NCBI RefSeq assembly: GCF_001613245.1
Contig: NZ_BDBZ01000050.1
Location: 1-64,000 of the forward strand
Reading direction: 5' to 3'
DNA length: 64,000 bases
Source of the DNA: Nocardia speluncae NBRC 108251
GTDB lineage: Bacteria; Actinomycetota; Actinomycetes; Mycobacteriales; Mycobacteriaceae
The notes beneath the pieces were generated by a model. It was not told the DNA's origin. It worked only from the letters and a program-made list of their open reading frames with translations, and made no database searches. The position numbers and the translations under genes were made by a program. Shown here piece after piece: positions 17,885 to 26,141 of this stretch. Position 1 is the first letter of the stretch, and each line of letters begins with the position of its first letter.

Positions 17885-18133
17885 GTGGCTGCTCGGCGGC
17901 CGGAGTGCTGACCGGGTGGATTGCCCGGGGTTAACGCTCCCGCCGATTGCGCTCATGGCAAACTGATCGCGGGTTCGATTTTCGGTGTGGACCATTCATC
18001 GAAGACTCGAATCGGCCGTGTTCGTGCAGGTTTCCGCATCATTGCCGGTTCGGCCGGCTGGGCGGTCGGCCCTCTCCGGCGGCGCCCGGGGCCGGACTCG
18101 GCGCCGGCTGTCATAACGGTTGCGATTTCACTG

Positions 18134-18162
18134 TTGAGCGTACCGCTGTGTAACGGTACATT
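18134..18162 (+). promoter_or_regulatory. Promoter with internal dyad, start of island operon
   Basis: -35-like TTGAGC (18134-18139) and -10-like TACATT (18157-18162) are separated by 17 bases. The dyad GTACCG-N8-CGGTAC (18140-18159) fills the spacer and overlaps the -10, an ideal operator position. The predicted start of transcription is about 65 bases before the first gene. This is the same dyad type as at 16243 and 36496. Confidence 0.6.
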
Positions 18163-18234
18163 ATCTTCTGCGGACATTGTCTCGATAGCGACATACGCCG
18201 CGAAACGGTTGGACGCACGCGATGAGAGGGCGCA

Positions 18235-19365
18235 GTGATCCCCTGGGTGACGGTCGAAACTTTGGCGCCGGAAGGGTTCTCGGTCGCGTCGGTCGGGGAT
18301 ACCGCACGCGAGTTCGCCGACTGGCGCCGCGTACTGCAACGACAGCTTGCACGTACCCCAGCCCTCTACGACGGATTGACCACCGGCGACATCACCGAGG
18401 CCCTGCGCACCGCCATCGAGGGCGCCATCGACCTGGACCGCACCTTCGCCACCAGATCCGGGCCGCACCGGTTGATGGTCCGGCCGGTATTCGGGCCTGC
18501 CGGGGAAGTGCACGCGGTGCGCTGGTGGGCCGGGCCGGCGGACGGCCCGGTGCCGCCCTTACCCGCGGCGGCAGGGGCGATCTGGGATCTGGACAGCCAG
18601 ACCCTGGCTCAGCCGAGCGGGATCACCACGCTGTCGGGTACCGCGCCCGAAGAGTACGTACCGCGTATGTCGATTGCCGAATTCTTCCATCGAATCTCGG
18701 CATTCGACCGGCACGCGGAAGTCCTCGATCTGCTGTACTGCCCCGAGTCCGGGGAGAAAATGCAATTCGAGGTCACTGTCCTGCGTGCCGCCGGGCGGGC
18801 AACCCGCTGGCGGATCTCCGTGCGGGCCCGAAACGACGAACACACTCGTGGCGCGTGGTGGCTGATCGAGGACATCACTTCCGAGAGCAATCCTGCCATC
18901 TGGCCGACTCTGGAAAGCGTCGGTCTGCGCGAGGCGCACCGCCGCGCGGGTAACCATCTCGCGGTCGTCCAACTGGGGTACACCAGTATCTCCCACTGGC
19001 TCACCGATCCGGCGCCGTGGTTACGCTGGGACTACCTGTTCCGCCCGGTCGATGTTTTCCATCCCGACGATCGGATCCGGTTGGTGGAACTCGGGGCCCG
19101 TGTCCGAGGCGGGGAAAGTGCCGGTGTGACGGTCAGGGCATTGAACTACAGCGGCGGCTACACCCCTACCTCGCTGCTGCTGTATCCGTACCCGGGATTT
19201 TCCAACCGGGAACTGGCCATCGCCCAGATGGTGCGCGTGGCCGACGATATCCCGGTGATGGAACCGGATCCGGCGGGTCTGGGGACCCCGGAGGGGCCGA
19301 TCGGTTACGACGATCAGCTGCGGTTCCGGCTGGCGGGCCGGTTACGGCACAGTTCGGTGTCTTGA
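18235..19365 (+). CDS. PAS/GAF-like sensory protein, actinobacterial (DUF5593-like)
   Basis: A 376-residue soluble protein without membrane segment. It has two or three PAS/GAF-like units: residues 1-110 ending in RLMVRPVFGPAGEVHAVRWWAGPAD, then a second unit from AIWDLDSQTLAQPSG to RWRISVRARNDEHTRGAWWLIEDIT, then a third region with HPDDRIRLVELGARV. These turns are typical of actinobacterial PAS/GAF proteins annotated as DUF5593, an assignment from memory. No output domain (kinase, GGDEF or HTH) is attached. GTG 18235 follows GATGAGAGG. It heads the island, 46 bases before the TcpC-like gene. It could sense a signal for transfer genes, which is inference. Confidence 0.6.
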   Translation: MIPWVTVETLAPEGFSVASVGDTAREFADWRRVLQRQLARTPALYDGLTTGDITEALRTAIEGAIDLDRTFATRSGPHRLMVRPVFGPAGEVHAVRWWAGPADGPVPPLPAAAGAIWDLDSQTLAQPSGITTLSGTAPEEYVPRMSIAEFFHRISAFDRHAEVLDLLYCPESGEKMQFEVTVLRAAGRATRWRISVRARNDEHTRGAWWLIEDITSESNPAIWPTLESVGLREAHRRAGNHLAVVQLGYTSISHWLTDPAPWLRWDYLFRPVDVFHPDDRIRLVELGARVRGGESAGVTVRALNYSGGYTPTSLLLYPYPGFSNRELAIAQMVRVADDIPVMEPDPAGLGTPEGPIGYDDQLRFRLAGRLRHSSVS

Positions 19366-19384
19366 GAACGACCATCCTCCGGGG

Positions 19385-19413
19385 TCCCCATGCCTGGGAA
19401 GATGTTTTACGGT
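19385..19413 (+). promoter_or_regulatory. Island dyad TCCCCA-N4-TGGGAA with -10-like box
   Basis: Left arm TCCCCA (19385-19390), spacer TGCC, right arm TGGGAA (19395-19400), then TACGGT (19408-19413) seven bases later. One arm position departs from the consensus. It precedes the TcpC-like gene. If TACGGT is a true -10, transcription would start after the annotated GTG, so the gene may begin at GTG 19445. Confidence 0.55.
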
Positions 19414-20443
19414 GATGGACAGGCCGCTCTCTACCATTCCGAGAGTGAGGACTGGGGCGGCTAGACGCGCGGATTCGGGCGAGGCACTGCTTCGCCAGAT
19501 GGCTGCACGGCGCCGTCGCGACAATATCGTCGTCGTCGTTCTGGCAGTGCTCGCGGTTCTCGGCGGCGGGCATGCCGTCTACAGTTTCTTCGCTCCCGAC
19601 CCCGCCCCGCCGGGCGACGAGGAGATGGTGCGGGTCACGGGGCACGCGAGTCTGGCAGCATCGTTCGCCCAGGATTTCGTCGTCGCCTATCTGAGCGCCG
19701 ACGCGAACGATCAGGACGCACTGGCTCGCTATGTCGACGGGACACAGCGGATCTCCTTGCCGAAAACAGGTGCACAGGTGAGTGCGCCGCTGGTGGTCTA
19801 CCTATCCCGCACACTCGACGCGGGGACGGTCGAGGTGTGGTCGGTGACGGTATCGGTGCAGACGGGCAGGCCCGGATCGGGCGCTGCGCGCCACTATTAC
19901 CGGGTCCCGGTATCGGTCTCCGAGGGCAGCCTGCGGGCACTCACCCTGCCCGCCGCGGTGGAACCGCCCGCGGTCGGATCGGATCTGGCGCAGGCATATT
20001 CGGCACCGTGCGGTGAGGAGACGGCCTTCGCCCAGGTCGCCACCGGATTCCTGAGCGCATATCTGGCCGGCGCGGGGGATGTGGCGCGCTATGTCACCGT
20101 CGATTCCGGACTCTCGGCGCTGCGCCCGGCGCCGTTCACCGAACTCAGCACGGTGACCGTCACCGCCGAGGACTCCGCCTGCGGAACCGCCGGCTCGAGT
20201 GCACAGGTACTGGCCACCGTGACTCCGAAAGGGGCCTCCGGGACGGCGCCCGCGCTGGTCTATCCGCTCACCATGGTCCGCGGTGAGGGCCAGTGGCAGG
20301 TGCGGGCCATCGAGACACTGCCGGCACTGAAAGAGCCACTGACGCTCGTCGTACCACCAGGGGAGGACACCGGCCCGGCCACCGGCGACACTACGGGAGC
20401 ACCGACGACCACCGCGGAGATCCCCCCGGCGACCCAGAACTGA
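19412..20443 (+). CDS. TcpC/VirB8-like conjugation pore protein
   Basis: A 343-residue bitopic membrane protein: a basic cytosolic head with RRRRDN, one transmembrane segment (NIVVVVLAVLAVLGGGHAVY, about residues 38-57), and an extracellular region. That region shows two NTF2-like repeats, starting about residues 80 and 205 (SFAQDFVVAYLSADANDQDA and FAQVATGFLSAYLAGAGDVA). This two-domain pattern is that of TcpC of clostridial pCW3 and VirB8-like proteins of Gram-positive conjugation systems. The tail is Thr/Pro-rich. It begins the TcpC-TcpE-VirB4 gene string. The start may be GTG 19412, ATG 19415 or GTG 19445. Confidence 0.78.
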   Translation: MMDRPLSTIPRVRTGAARRADSGEALLRQMAARRRRDNIVVVVLAVLAVLGGGHAVYSFFAPDPAPPGDEEMVRVTGHASLAASFAQDFVVAYLSADANDQDALARYVDGTQRISLPKTGAQVSAPLVVYLSRTLDAGTVEVWSVTVSVQTGRPGSGAARHYYRVPVSVSEGSLRALTLPAAVEPPAVGSDLAQAYSAPCGEETAFAQVATGFLSAYLAGAGDVARYVTVDSGLSALRPAPFTELSTVTVTAEDSACGTAGSSAQVLATVTPKGASGTAPALVYPLTMVRGEGQWQVRAIETLPALKEPLTLVVPPGEDTGPATGDTTGAPTTTAEIPPATQN

Positions 20444-20458
20444 TACGAGGCGGCAACC

Positions 20459-20722
20459 ATGAGCAATCTCAGCAACATCCTCTACGGCATCCTGGTATTC
20501 GTACGCTGGGCCGGACTGATCCTCATCACCATCGTATCGATGGCCGTGCTGATCTCCGAGGCTGCGAAATCCAAGCTGTCCCCGGCCAAGATCCTCGGTG
20601 TCGCGGGGTCGGCGATTCTGGCCGCCGTACTGTTCTGGATGCTGCCGACGCTGGTGAACTTCGCCCGCGCGGACGCCAATATGATCGTTCCGGACCACCC
20701 CGTCGGGGGCGGTTATCGGTGA
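20459..20722 (+). CDS. Small two-TM membrane protein of the mating pore (TcpD/VirB2-like position)
   Basis: An 87-residue protein with two hydrophobic helices, about 10-36 (ILVFVRWAGLILITIVSMAV) and 46-68 (VAGSAILAAVLFWMLPTLV), separated by a short basic loop SKLSPAK. This size and topology match VirB2-like or TcpD proteins of conjugative systems. It lies 15 bases after the TcpC-like gene and overlaps the next start (GTGA). No signal peptidase site is obvious. The assignment rests on topology and position. Confidence 0.65.
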   Translation: MSNLSNILYGILVFVRWAGLILITIVSMAVLISEAAKSKLSPAKILGVAGSAILAAVLFWMLPTLVNFARADANMIVPDHPVGGGYR

Positions 20723-21309
20723 CCCCTCAGGTGATCAAGGTTTTCACGCCGGTCAAACGTGTTCCCACCATGATCGGCAAGGCCCAGAACGGGCAGAAAC
20801 TGCCGTTCGGGCCCTACACCCTGCCGCAAGTGGCCGGTGTCGCCATCGGACTGATCGTTACGGGCGCGGCGGCGATGACCCTGCCGGCGAATCCGGCGAT
20901 CACCTTCCTGGCCGGGCTGGCGCTCACGGCCGTACTCGGTTTCGGGCTGGGCCTCGTCCCGTATACGGGTGTGCGGTTGTTTTCGCGGGTGGTCTGGTTC
21001 GCGCGGTTGATCTGCTATCCGAAACCGGTTCTCGCCTCGGGTATGCCGGTGACACCCGAATCGGCCCGGATCACCATGTTCGTCGAGGAGACCGTGGTGG
21101 CGATCCTGCCGCACGAACCATCGCCGGGAAGTGCCCGGCCGAGCCGCGGCCGGCGCGTATCTGCCCGCGGCGGGCAGTTGCTGGATCTGCTGAGTACCAA
21201 TCGGAATTCGCGTGCGGTGGAAGCGGTGGACTCACCCACACCGTCATCCCGCTGGCGGACGATGATCAGCGGTAACGGGGGGCGGCCGACGAACGGAGAG
21301 GGCCGCTGA
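20719..21309 (+). CDS. TcpE/VirB3-like (PrgI-type) membrane protein
   Basis: A 196-residue protein with two closely spaced transmembrane helices, about residues 39-58 and 62-85, and a hydrophilic basic tail. The head ends in PFGPYTLPQ just before the first helix, the usual pattern of PrgI/TcpE/VirB3 partners of VirB4 ATPases. GTG 20719 overlaps the stop of the small TM gene, and its own stop overlaps the VirB4 ATG (TGATG). The tight coupling with VirB4 supports the role. Confidence 0.7.
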   Translation: MTPQVIKVFTPVKRVPTMIGKAQNGQKLPFGPYTLPQVAGVAIGLIVTGAAAMTLPANPAITFLAGLALTAVLGFGLGLVPYTGVRLFSRVVWFARLICYPKPVLASGMPVTPESARITMFVEETVVAILPHEPSPGSARPSRGRRVSARGGQLLDLLSTNRNSRAVEAVDSPTPSSRWRTMISGNGGRPTNGEGR

Positions 21310-23837
21310 TGGGATTCAACCGGGACCTGCAACCCACGGCCGCGATCCGCGGGCATCTTCAGTTCACGCATTCGGGCCTCGTCACGGCCACGTACTTCAT
21401 CACGGCGCTCGGATACGGTCTACGCAACGCCGCCGATAAGTTCGATGTCAAACTCGCCCATCACGCCCTGATCAACAATCTGCCCAACGGGTCGCTGCTG
21501 CTGGGGATCCAGGCCCGGCAGAACACTCTCGATGTGCTGAGCAAAATGGTCGAGGGCGTGGATCTGGACGAATGCGTCGACTACGCCGACGAGGTGTTCG
21601 CCTCTTATGAGCGGGTGCGGGCCATCTCCCCGCAGACCCGGATCTACCTGATCTCCATACCGGTCGGCACCGCCAGTACCAGTGGGATATCGGCACTTTC
21701 CCGGATGTGGCGAGGTAGCACGACGACGATCGACGCGACCGCCGTTTCCCGGGCCGAACTGGACTCCTATGAAGAGGAAGCCAACGAGATCCTGTCCCGG
21801 ATCGGCGGGGATTTCGAACCGGTGCCGGTGCCCGCCGCAATGTTCCAGTGGCTGTGGGAGCACTACCTGGCGCGTGGAGCCGTCGGTGATCCGGTGGCGC
21901 CGACCCGCGCCGGTGCGCTCGACGACGCGACGGCGGCGGTGTTCAAATCCGCGGCGCTGGACGAAGGCGCTCGGGCAGATTCCCAGCGAAGGGTGCGCCC
22001 CTCTTTCGTCCCGGTGATCAAAGTGGTGCAACCCGACACCGGATACCGGCCGTCCTACCAGGCGATGCTGACTCCGCGGTCGTTCCCCTATTCGGGCATG
22101 GCGTTCCCGGGCGGTAGCGAGTTCCTGAATGTGATCGACGGCCTCGGCGGCGCCGTCACCGTCGACTGGGGTATGCGGATCTCCACCAAACCCGCCGATC
22201 AGGTACTCAAGAGCAACGAGGTGAATCTGCGCCGCCTCGGCGAACAGATGGACCAGCGCGACCAGGAGGTTTCGTTCGCGCAGAACACCCTCATGTCCAA
22301 AGCGCAGATGCTGGGCGAGTACAACCAGCACTTCGAGGTCAACGGCGGCGAATCGGAGGTCTCCTTCACCACCGTCATCGCGGTGGGTGGGCCCTCCCAC
22401 GACGAGACCATGGACGCGGTGAACACGCTGCGCCGTCGTTACAAGCGCTTCCAGGTGGAGATGGTCACGCCGGTAGGGGCGCAGGTCGATCTCTGGTCGC
22501 TGCTGGTTCCCGGGAGTCCGCCGCGGCGGGCATTCGACGATTTCGCCCATATCGTGCCCTCCGATATGTGGGCGGGGTTCGTTCCGTTCACGACGAGTCA
22601 GATCGGTGACGACAGCGGCCCGGTGATCGGACTCAATCTGCTGTCCGGGCATTTCGAGCCGATTCATTTCGGGATCATGGAGGCCGCGCTGCACGACCTC
22701 TCCGCTTCCTTCGCCGTCACCGGCGAACTCGGTTCGGGCAAATCATATTTCCTGAAGCTCATGGCCGTGCTCGTCCACGATATGGGCGGGCAGTTCCTGG
22801 CGATCGACCGAAGCCAGGTCGGGGAATGGGAGCATTTCGCTTCCGCCATCGACGATGCCGTGGTCATCGACTTGGCGAACCCTTCGGTCTCGCTGGATCC
22901 GCTGCGGCTGTTCGATCCGCGCGTCGCCGGGGAACGCGCTCTGGATTCCGTGCTGCCGCTGCTGGACCTGTCACCCACGTCGGGTACCGGTGCAGTGATC
23001 AGCAACCTGCTGTCGCCCAAGGGAATCGCCGAGCACCACATCACCAGCCTGCTGGACCTCTACCGGGTGGTGTGCCGGTTGCGTGACGAGCCCGGGGCTC
23101 TCGACGAGTACTCGGATCTCGCGTCCAGGCTGGGAACCATCGTCGAACGAGTGCCGGTGCTGTTCGACCCGAGTCTCGCACCGATCCGGCTGGACGCCGC
23201 CGCCACCGTGGTCCGCAGCCACAAGCTGGCCCTGCCGACCGCCGAGGAACTGACCACCCCGCATCTCTACAACCGGCTGCCGTTGACCAAACGGCTGGGT
23301 ACGGCCCTGTACGAGCTGGTCGGGGTGACGGCGCGAGAAGCGTTCCTGTCCGACAACGGACGCTTCGGGCTCCTCGTCGGCGACGAGGCACACCATTTCA
23401 CCCAGACCCAGGTCGGTGCGTCGGTGACTTCGGATTTCAGTCGTGACGGCCGTAAACACCTCGCCGCCATCGGACTGGCCTCCCACGATCCCGCCACCGA
23501 CTTCCAGGGGGCGGCGCACAACCTGATCCCGAACCGGTTCGTCTTCCGGCAGCGGGACGAAACGCTGGCCCGCAACAGTCTGGAATGGCTGGGCGTGGAC
23601 CTGGAAGAGGCCCCGTACCTGCTGCAAGCCTTGCGGGAGGAGACCTCGCCACCGGTGGGAGCCGGTCGGCAGGTTCCGGAGGAACGTCGCGGTGAGATGT
23701 TCATGCGGGACGCGTTGAGCAGGATCGGGCGTGGCAAAGTCCTCGGCCCGGCCCGTACGGACCGGGCGGAGGCCATCACCAGTACGCCGAGCGTGGCGCC
23801 CCGTACCGCCCGGAGGGAACCGGAGGTGATCCGGTGA
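21309..23837 (+). CDS. VirB4/TcpF-like conjugation ATPase
   Basis: An 842-residue ATPase that would energise assembly of the mating pore at the inner face of the membrane. Walker A GELGSGKS is about residues 472-479 and Walker B LLVGDEAHHF about 688-697. FVFRQRDETLARNSLEWLG near the C-terminus matches the VirB4 sensor region. The N-terminal 460 residues form the VirB4 N-domain, with STSGISALSRMWRGSTT in the middle. No membrane segment is visible, so it relies on the TcpE/VirB3-like partner. It is not FtsK/TcpA-like, so it is not the coupling protein. Confidence 0.88.
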   Translation: MGFNRDLQPTAAIRGHLQFTHSGLVTATYFITALGYGLRNAADKFDVKLAHHALINNLPNGSLLLGIQARQNTLDVLSKMVEGVDLDECVDYADEVFASYERVRAISPQTRIYLISIPVGTASTSGISALSRMWRGSTTTIDATAVSRAELDSYEEEANEILSRIGGDFEPVPVPAAMFQWLWEHYLARGAVGDPVAPTRAGALDDATAAVFKSAALDEGARADSQRRVRPSFVPVIKVVQPDTGYRPSYQAMLTPRSFPYSGMAFPGGSEFLNVIDGLGGAVTVDWGMRISTKPADQVLKSNEVNLRRLGEQMDQRDQEVSFAQNTLMSKAQMLGEYNQHFEVNGGESEVSFTTVIAVGGPSHDETMDAVNTLRRRYKRFQVEMVTPVGAQVDLWSLLVPGSPPRRAFDDFAHIVPSDMWAGFVPFTTSQIGDDSGPVIGLNLLSGHFEPIHFGIMEAALHDLSASFAVTGELGSGKSYFLKLMAVLVHDMGGQFLAIDRSQVGEWEHFASAIDDAVVIDLANPSVSLDPLRLFDPRVAGERALDSVLPLLDLSPTSGTGAVISNLLSPKGIAEHHITSLLDLYRVVCRLRDEPGALDEYSDLASRLGTIVERVPVLFDPSLAPIRLDAAATVVRSHKLALPTAEELTTPHLYNRLPLTKRLGTALYELVGVTAREAFLSDNGRFGLLVGDEAHHFTQTQVGASVTSDFSRDGRKHLAAIGLASHDPATDFQGAAHNLIPNRFVFRQRDETLARNSLEWLGVDLEEAPYLLQALREETSPPVGAGRQVPEERRGEMFMRDALSRIGRGKVLGPARTDRAEAITSTPSVAPRTARREPEVIR

Positions 23838-23844
23838 GCGGGAT

Positions 23845-24663
23845 GTGGCGGGTGGATCGGTTGTGGTGGTGTCGAAGAAGAAGCTGATCGTGGTGCTGGC
23901 TTCGCTGCTGCTCTGTTGTTGCGGCGGGCCCGCGCTCTTGGTGGGGGCGCCGTTCGCGGAGTGGACTTCGATGGTGAAAAAGGATTTCGGGCTGCAGTGC
24001 GATGTTGCGCTCGGACCGGCCACCGGTACCACGCCCACTACCCCGGCCACCACCAGCGTCGTATCGGTTCCGGCCGCACCCGTTTCGGCTTCCCCCACGC
24101 CCACCGGAAACCCCTACGCGTCTTTGACCTTCGCGGCCGACGACCCGGATGCCACCCCGCGCGATCGGGAATGCGCCTCTGCCATGTCGGTGGCGCCCCG
24201 CCAGGGCCCGGCCGTGCAAAATGTCACCAATGGCCCCGCCGCGGTATGCGCCGCGGATCTCGCCCTGCAGTATCCCGAGGCAGGCGGTGCGGCGGAGATG
24301 TCGGACTACGTTCGAGACGTGATCTACAGCGCCTCGGTGGCTGGCTCTTCGGGGCAGTGTGTACCGGGCCGTGCGCCCCGCGTGTCCGAGGTCCGAAACT
24401 GTGGTGACACCGCCTCCACCGATCCGGTGATCTTGCCGGAAAACCTGCGGGAACAGGCATTCTGCGGGCATGCAGTGGATCTCGCAGCGATATCGGCCGG
24501 TGATCTGGTGTTCTGGGACTACCGGGACAACGCCGCGACCCGGGCCGGAATCGCGCTGGGATCCGGTGAGCTGGTGACGATCGAGGACGGGAAGTTCGTC
24601 CGGTCGAGGATCTCCGGCGCGGGTCACATCCAGATCAAGCGGGTACTGTGGGAGGCGTCGTGA
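23845..24663 (+). CDS. Secreted/anchored NlpC-like protein of the transfer operon
   Basis: A 272-residue protein. After GTG 23845 comes KKK and a hydrophobic segment LIVVLASLLLCCCGGPALLV (signal anchor; the CCCGG could also be a lipoprotein-like site). A Thr/Pro-rich linker is about residues 55-90. The C-terminal 130 residues have cysteines (CASAM, CAADLALQY, QCVPG, NCGD, FCGHAVDL) suggesting disulfides. A final block reads SAGDLVFWDYRDN followed by RAGIALGSGELV, which looks like the second half of an NlpC/P60 fold. I see no DCSG catalytic motif and no obvious GH-H, so it may be inactive. Its stop overlaps the start of the next gene. Confidence 0.6.
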   Translation: MAGGSVVVVSKKKLIVVLASLLLCCCGGPALLVGAPFAEWTSMVKKDFGLQCDVALGPATGTTPTTPATTSVVSVPAAPVSASPTPTGNPYASLTFAADDPDATPRDRECASAMSVAPRQGPAVQNVTNGPAAVCAADLALQYPEAGGAAEMSDYVRDVIYSASVAGSSGQCVPGRAPRVSEVRNCGDTASTDPVILPENLREQAFCGHAVDLAAISAGDLVFWDYRDNAATRAGIALGSGELVTIEDGKFVRSRISGAGHIQIKRVLWEAS

Positions 24664-26108
24664 CCAGCGCGGAAATCGGGCCGTTCGCCGTCGAGGCCGA
24701 GTTCGACGACAATCCGGACGACGACGGTGCCACCGGCACCGGATCTCCGTGGACAGGTGAGCGCAGGCGGTGGGGGGCCGGCGGCGGCAACGCGAACGCA
24801 CCCGGTGCACCGGCAGCGCCACCCGGCCCGGCTACAACGGCCGGCCCTACCGCGACACCGGTCGCCCACTCTGCGCCCGCCCCGGCGCCCATCGCCGCGC
24901 CGCCACCCGGTCTCGCGTTACCAGGGCTGCCGACTCTGCCGTTGCCCGGCCTACCCGCACCAGCAGAAGTTCAGCAATCGGCGCCCCCGGCCGCCGGGCA
25001 TGCGCCCGCGGCGGCCCCGGTGGCCGATCGTCGTGAGGATGCCGATCCCGAGCCGCTGGTCGACCCCGAAATGCTGGCGCGGATGGCGCCCATGGCGATG
25101 ATGGCGGGCACGGCCCTGCTGCCCATGATCGGTTCAGCACTCTCGGGTCTGACGGGTGGCGGTGGCGCGGCACCTGCAGCCGAAGCCGGCGCGTCGGGAA
25201 TGTCCCCGGAGGCCGAGCGCGCGATGAAGGTTCTGAAATTACTCGAGGACATGTACGGCGAAGGCGAGCCGAAGGACCCCGAAGCGAAGAAACTGAAGGA
25301 GGACCTCGGCGGATCGGAGTCTGCCCGCGGCGAAGGTCCGGCCATGCTGAAGGCCAGGATGCTGTTCCAGGACAATGCGGCAAAAGCGTTCAACAACCTG
25401 GACAAACAACTGCTCGAGTACATTTCCGGGCTGGCAGGATCGAACAAGGTCGACAAGGGCGCGGTGCGTTCGCTGTTGAATCAGGTCAACGCGGCCCTGG
25501 CCGAGCTCGGCCCGATGGCGTACACGAAGGAAGGCCAGCAGAAGGTACGTCAGATTCTGACGGTGGCCCTCAAAGCGGCGCACAAGATCGTAGCCGGCGG
25601 GTCCGCGAATGCCGGTGACGCCGCCTCGGCCATCAAGCAGCTGACCAACCAGTACCTGTACAACCTCATGGGCAAGGATCTTCCGGGCGGGGTGAAATTT
25701 GCCTCCGGTAAGGACAAAGCCGGGAACGCCGGGAGCAAGGGCGGATCCGCCCGCGCACAGCACGCGGTGAAAACTGCCTTGAACCAGGTCGGAGATCCCT
25801 ATGTCTGGGGGGCCGAAGGGCCGGACAGCTTCGACTGCTCGGGTCTCATGCAGTACGCGGCGAAGAAAGCCGGCGTGAACATTCCCCGCGTCGCCGACGA
25901 CCAAATGAATTCGCTGCCGAAGGTGGCGAACAAGGATATCCAGCCCGGCGACCTGATCTTCCCCGAAAGCAGTTACAAGAACGGGGAGATGGGGCATGTG
26001 ATGATGTACATCGGCGACGGCAAGTGCGTGGAAGCACCGAGCCGCGGCAAGGATGTCCGAGTCACCTCGTTGCCGAGCAGTTTCGCGGCGCGGCGCTGGG
26101 CGGACTGA
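24660..26108 (+). CDS. NlpC/P60 peptidoglycan endopeptidase of the transfer module
   Basis: A 482-residue protein. Residues 1-140 are acidic then Pro/Ala-rich. A hydrophobic stretch MAPMAMMAGTALLPMIGSAL follows about residue 140, then a helical region about 180-335 resembling DUF4226-type modules (LLEYISGLAG to VALKAAHKIVAGG). The C-terminal NlpC/P60 domain, about 365-482, has YVWGAEGPDSFDCSGLMQY with catalytic Cys about 392. PGDLIFPESSYKNGEMGHV carries His about 444 and the third residue lies near CVEAPSRG. It would cut peptide stems to let the pore cross the wall, like TcpG/VirB1. There is no classical signal peptide, so export may use the T7SS or the anchor. GTG 24660 overlaps the upstream stop. 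Confidence 0.82.
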   Translation: MTSAEIGPFAVEAEFDDNPDDDGATGTGSPWTGERRRWGAGGGNANAPGAPAAPPGPATTAGPTATPVAHSAPAPAPIAAPPPGLALPGLPTLPLPGLPAPAEVQQSAPPAAGHAPAAAPVADRREDADPEPLVDPEMLARMAPMAMMAGTALLPMIGSALSGLTGGGGAAPAAEAGASGMSPEAERAMKVLKLLEDMYGEGEPKDPEAKKLKEDLGGSESARGEGPAMLKARMLFQDNAAKAFNNLDKQLLEYISGLAGSNKVDKGAVRSLLNQVNAALAELGPMAYTKEGQQKVRQILTVALKAAHKIVAGGSANAGDAASAIKQLTNQYLYNLMGKDLPGGVKFASGKDKAGNAGSKGGSARAQHAVKTALNQVGDPYVWGAEGPDSFDCSGLMQYAAKKAGVNIPRVADDQMNSLPKVANKDIQPGDLIFPESSYKNGEMGHVMMYIGDGKCVEAPSRGKDVRVTSLPSSFAARRWAD

Positions 26109-26112
26109 TCCG

Positions 26113-26141
26113 GCATCGGTGGCAGACAGCGCCACCGATGC
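26113..26141. terminator. Bidirectional hairpin between NlpC/P60 gene and VirB6-like gene
   Basis: A perfect 11-base-pair stem (26113-26123 with 26131-26141) and a seven-base loop sit exactly between two convergent stops. Confidence 0.8.

Larger units (their letters stand above)
17849..18234. other. Intergenic region at the backbone-island boundary
   Basis: A 386-base gap without a convincing gene. It holds the ROK terminator (17863-17884) and the island promoter (18134-18162). No direct repeat of a tRNA 3' end and no integrase remnant is visible here. Confidence 0.5.
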
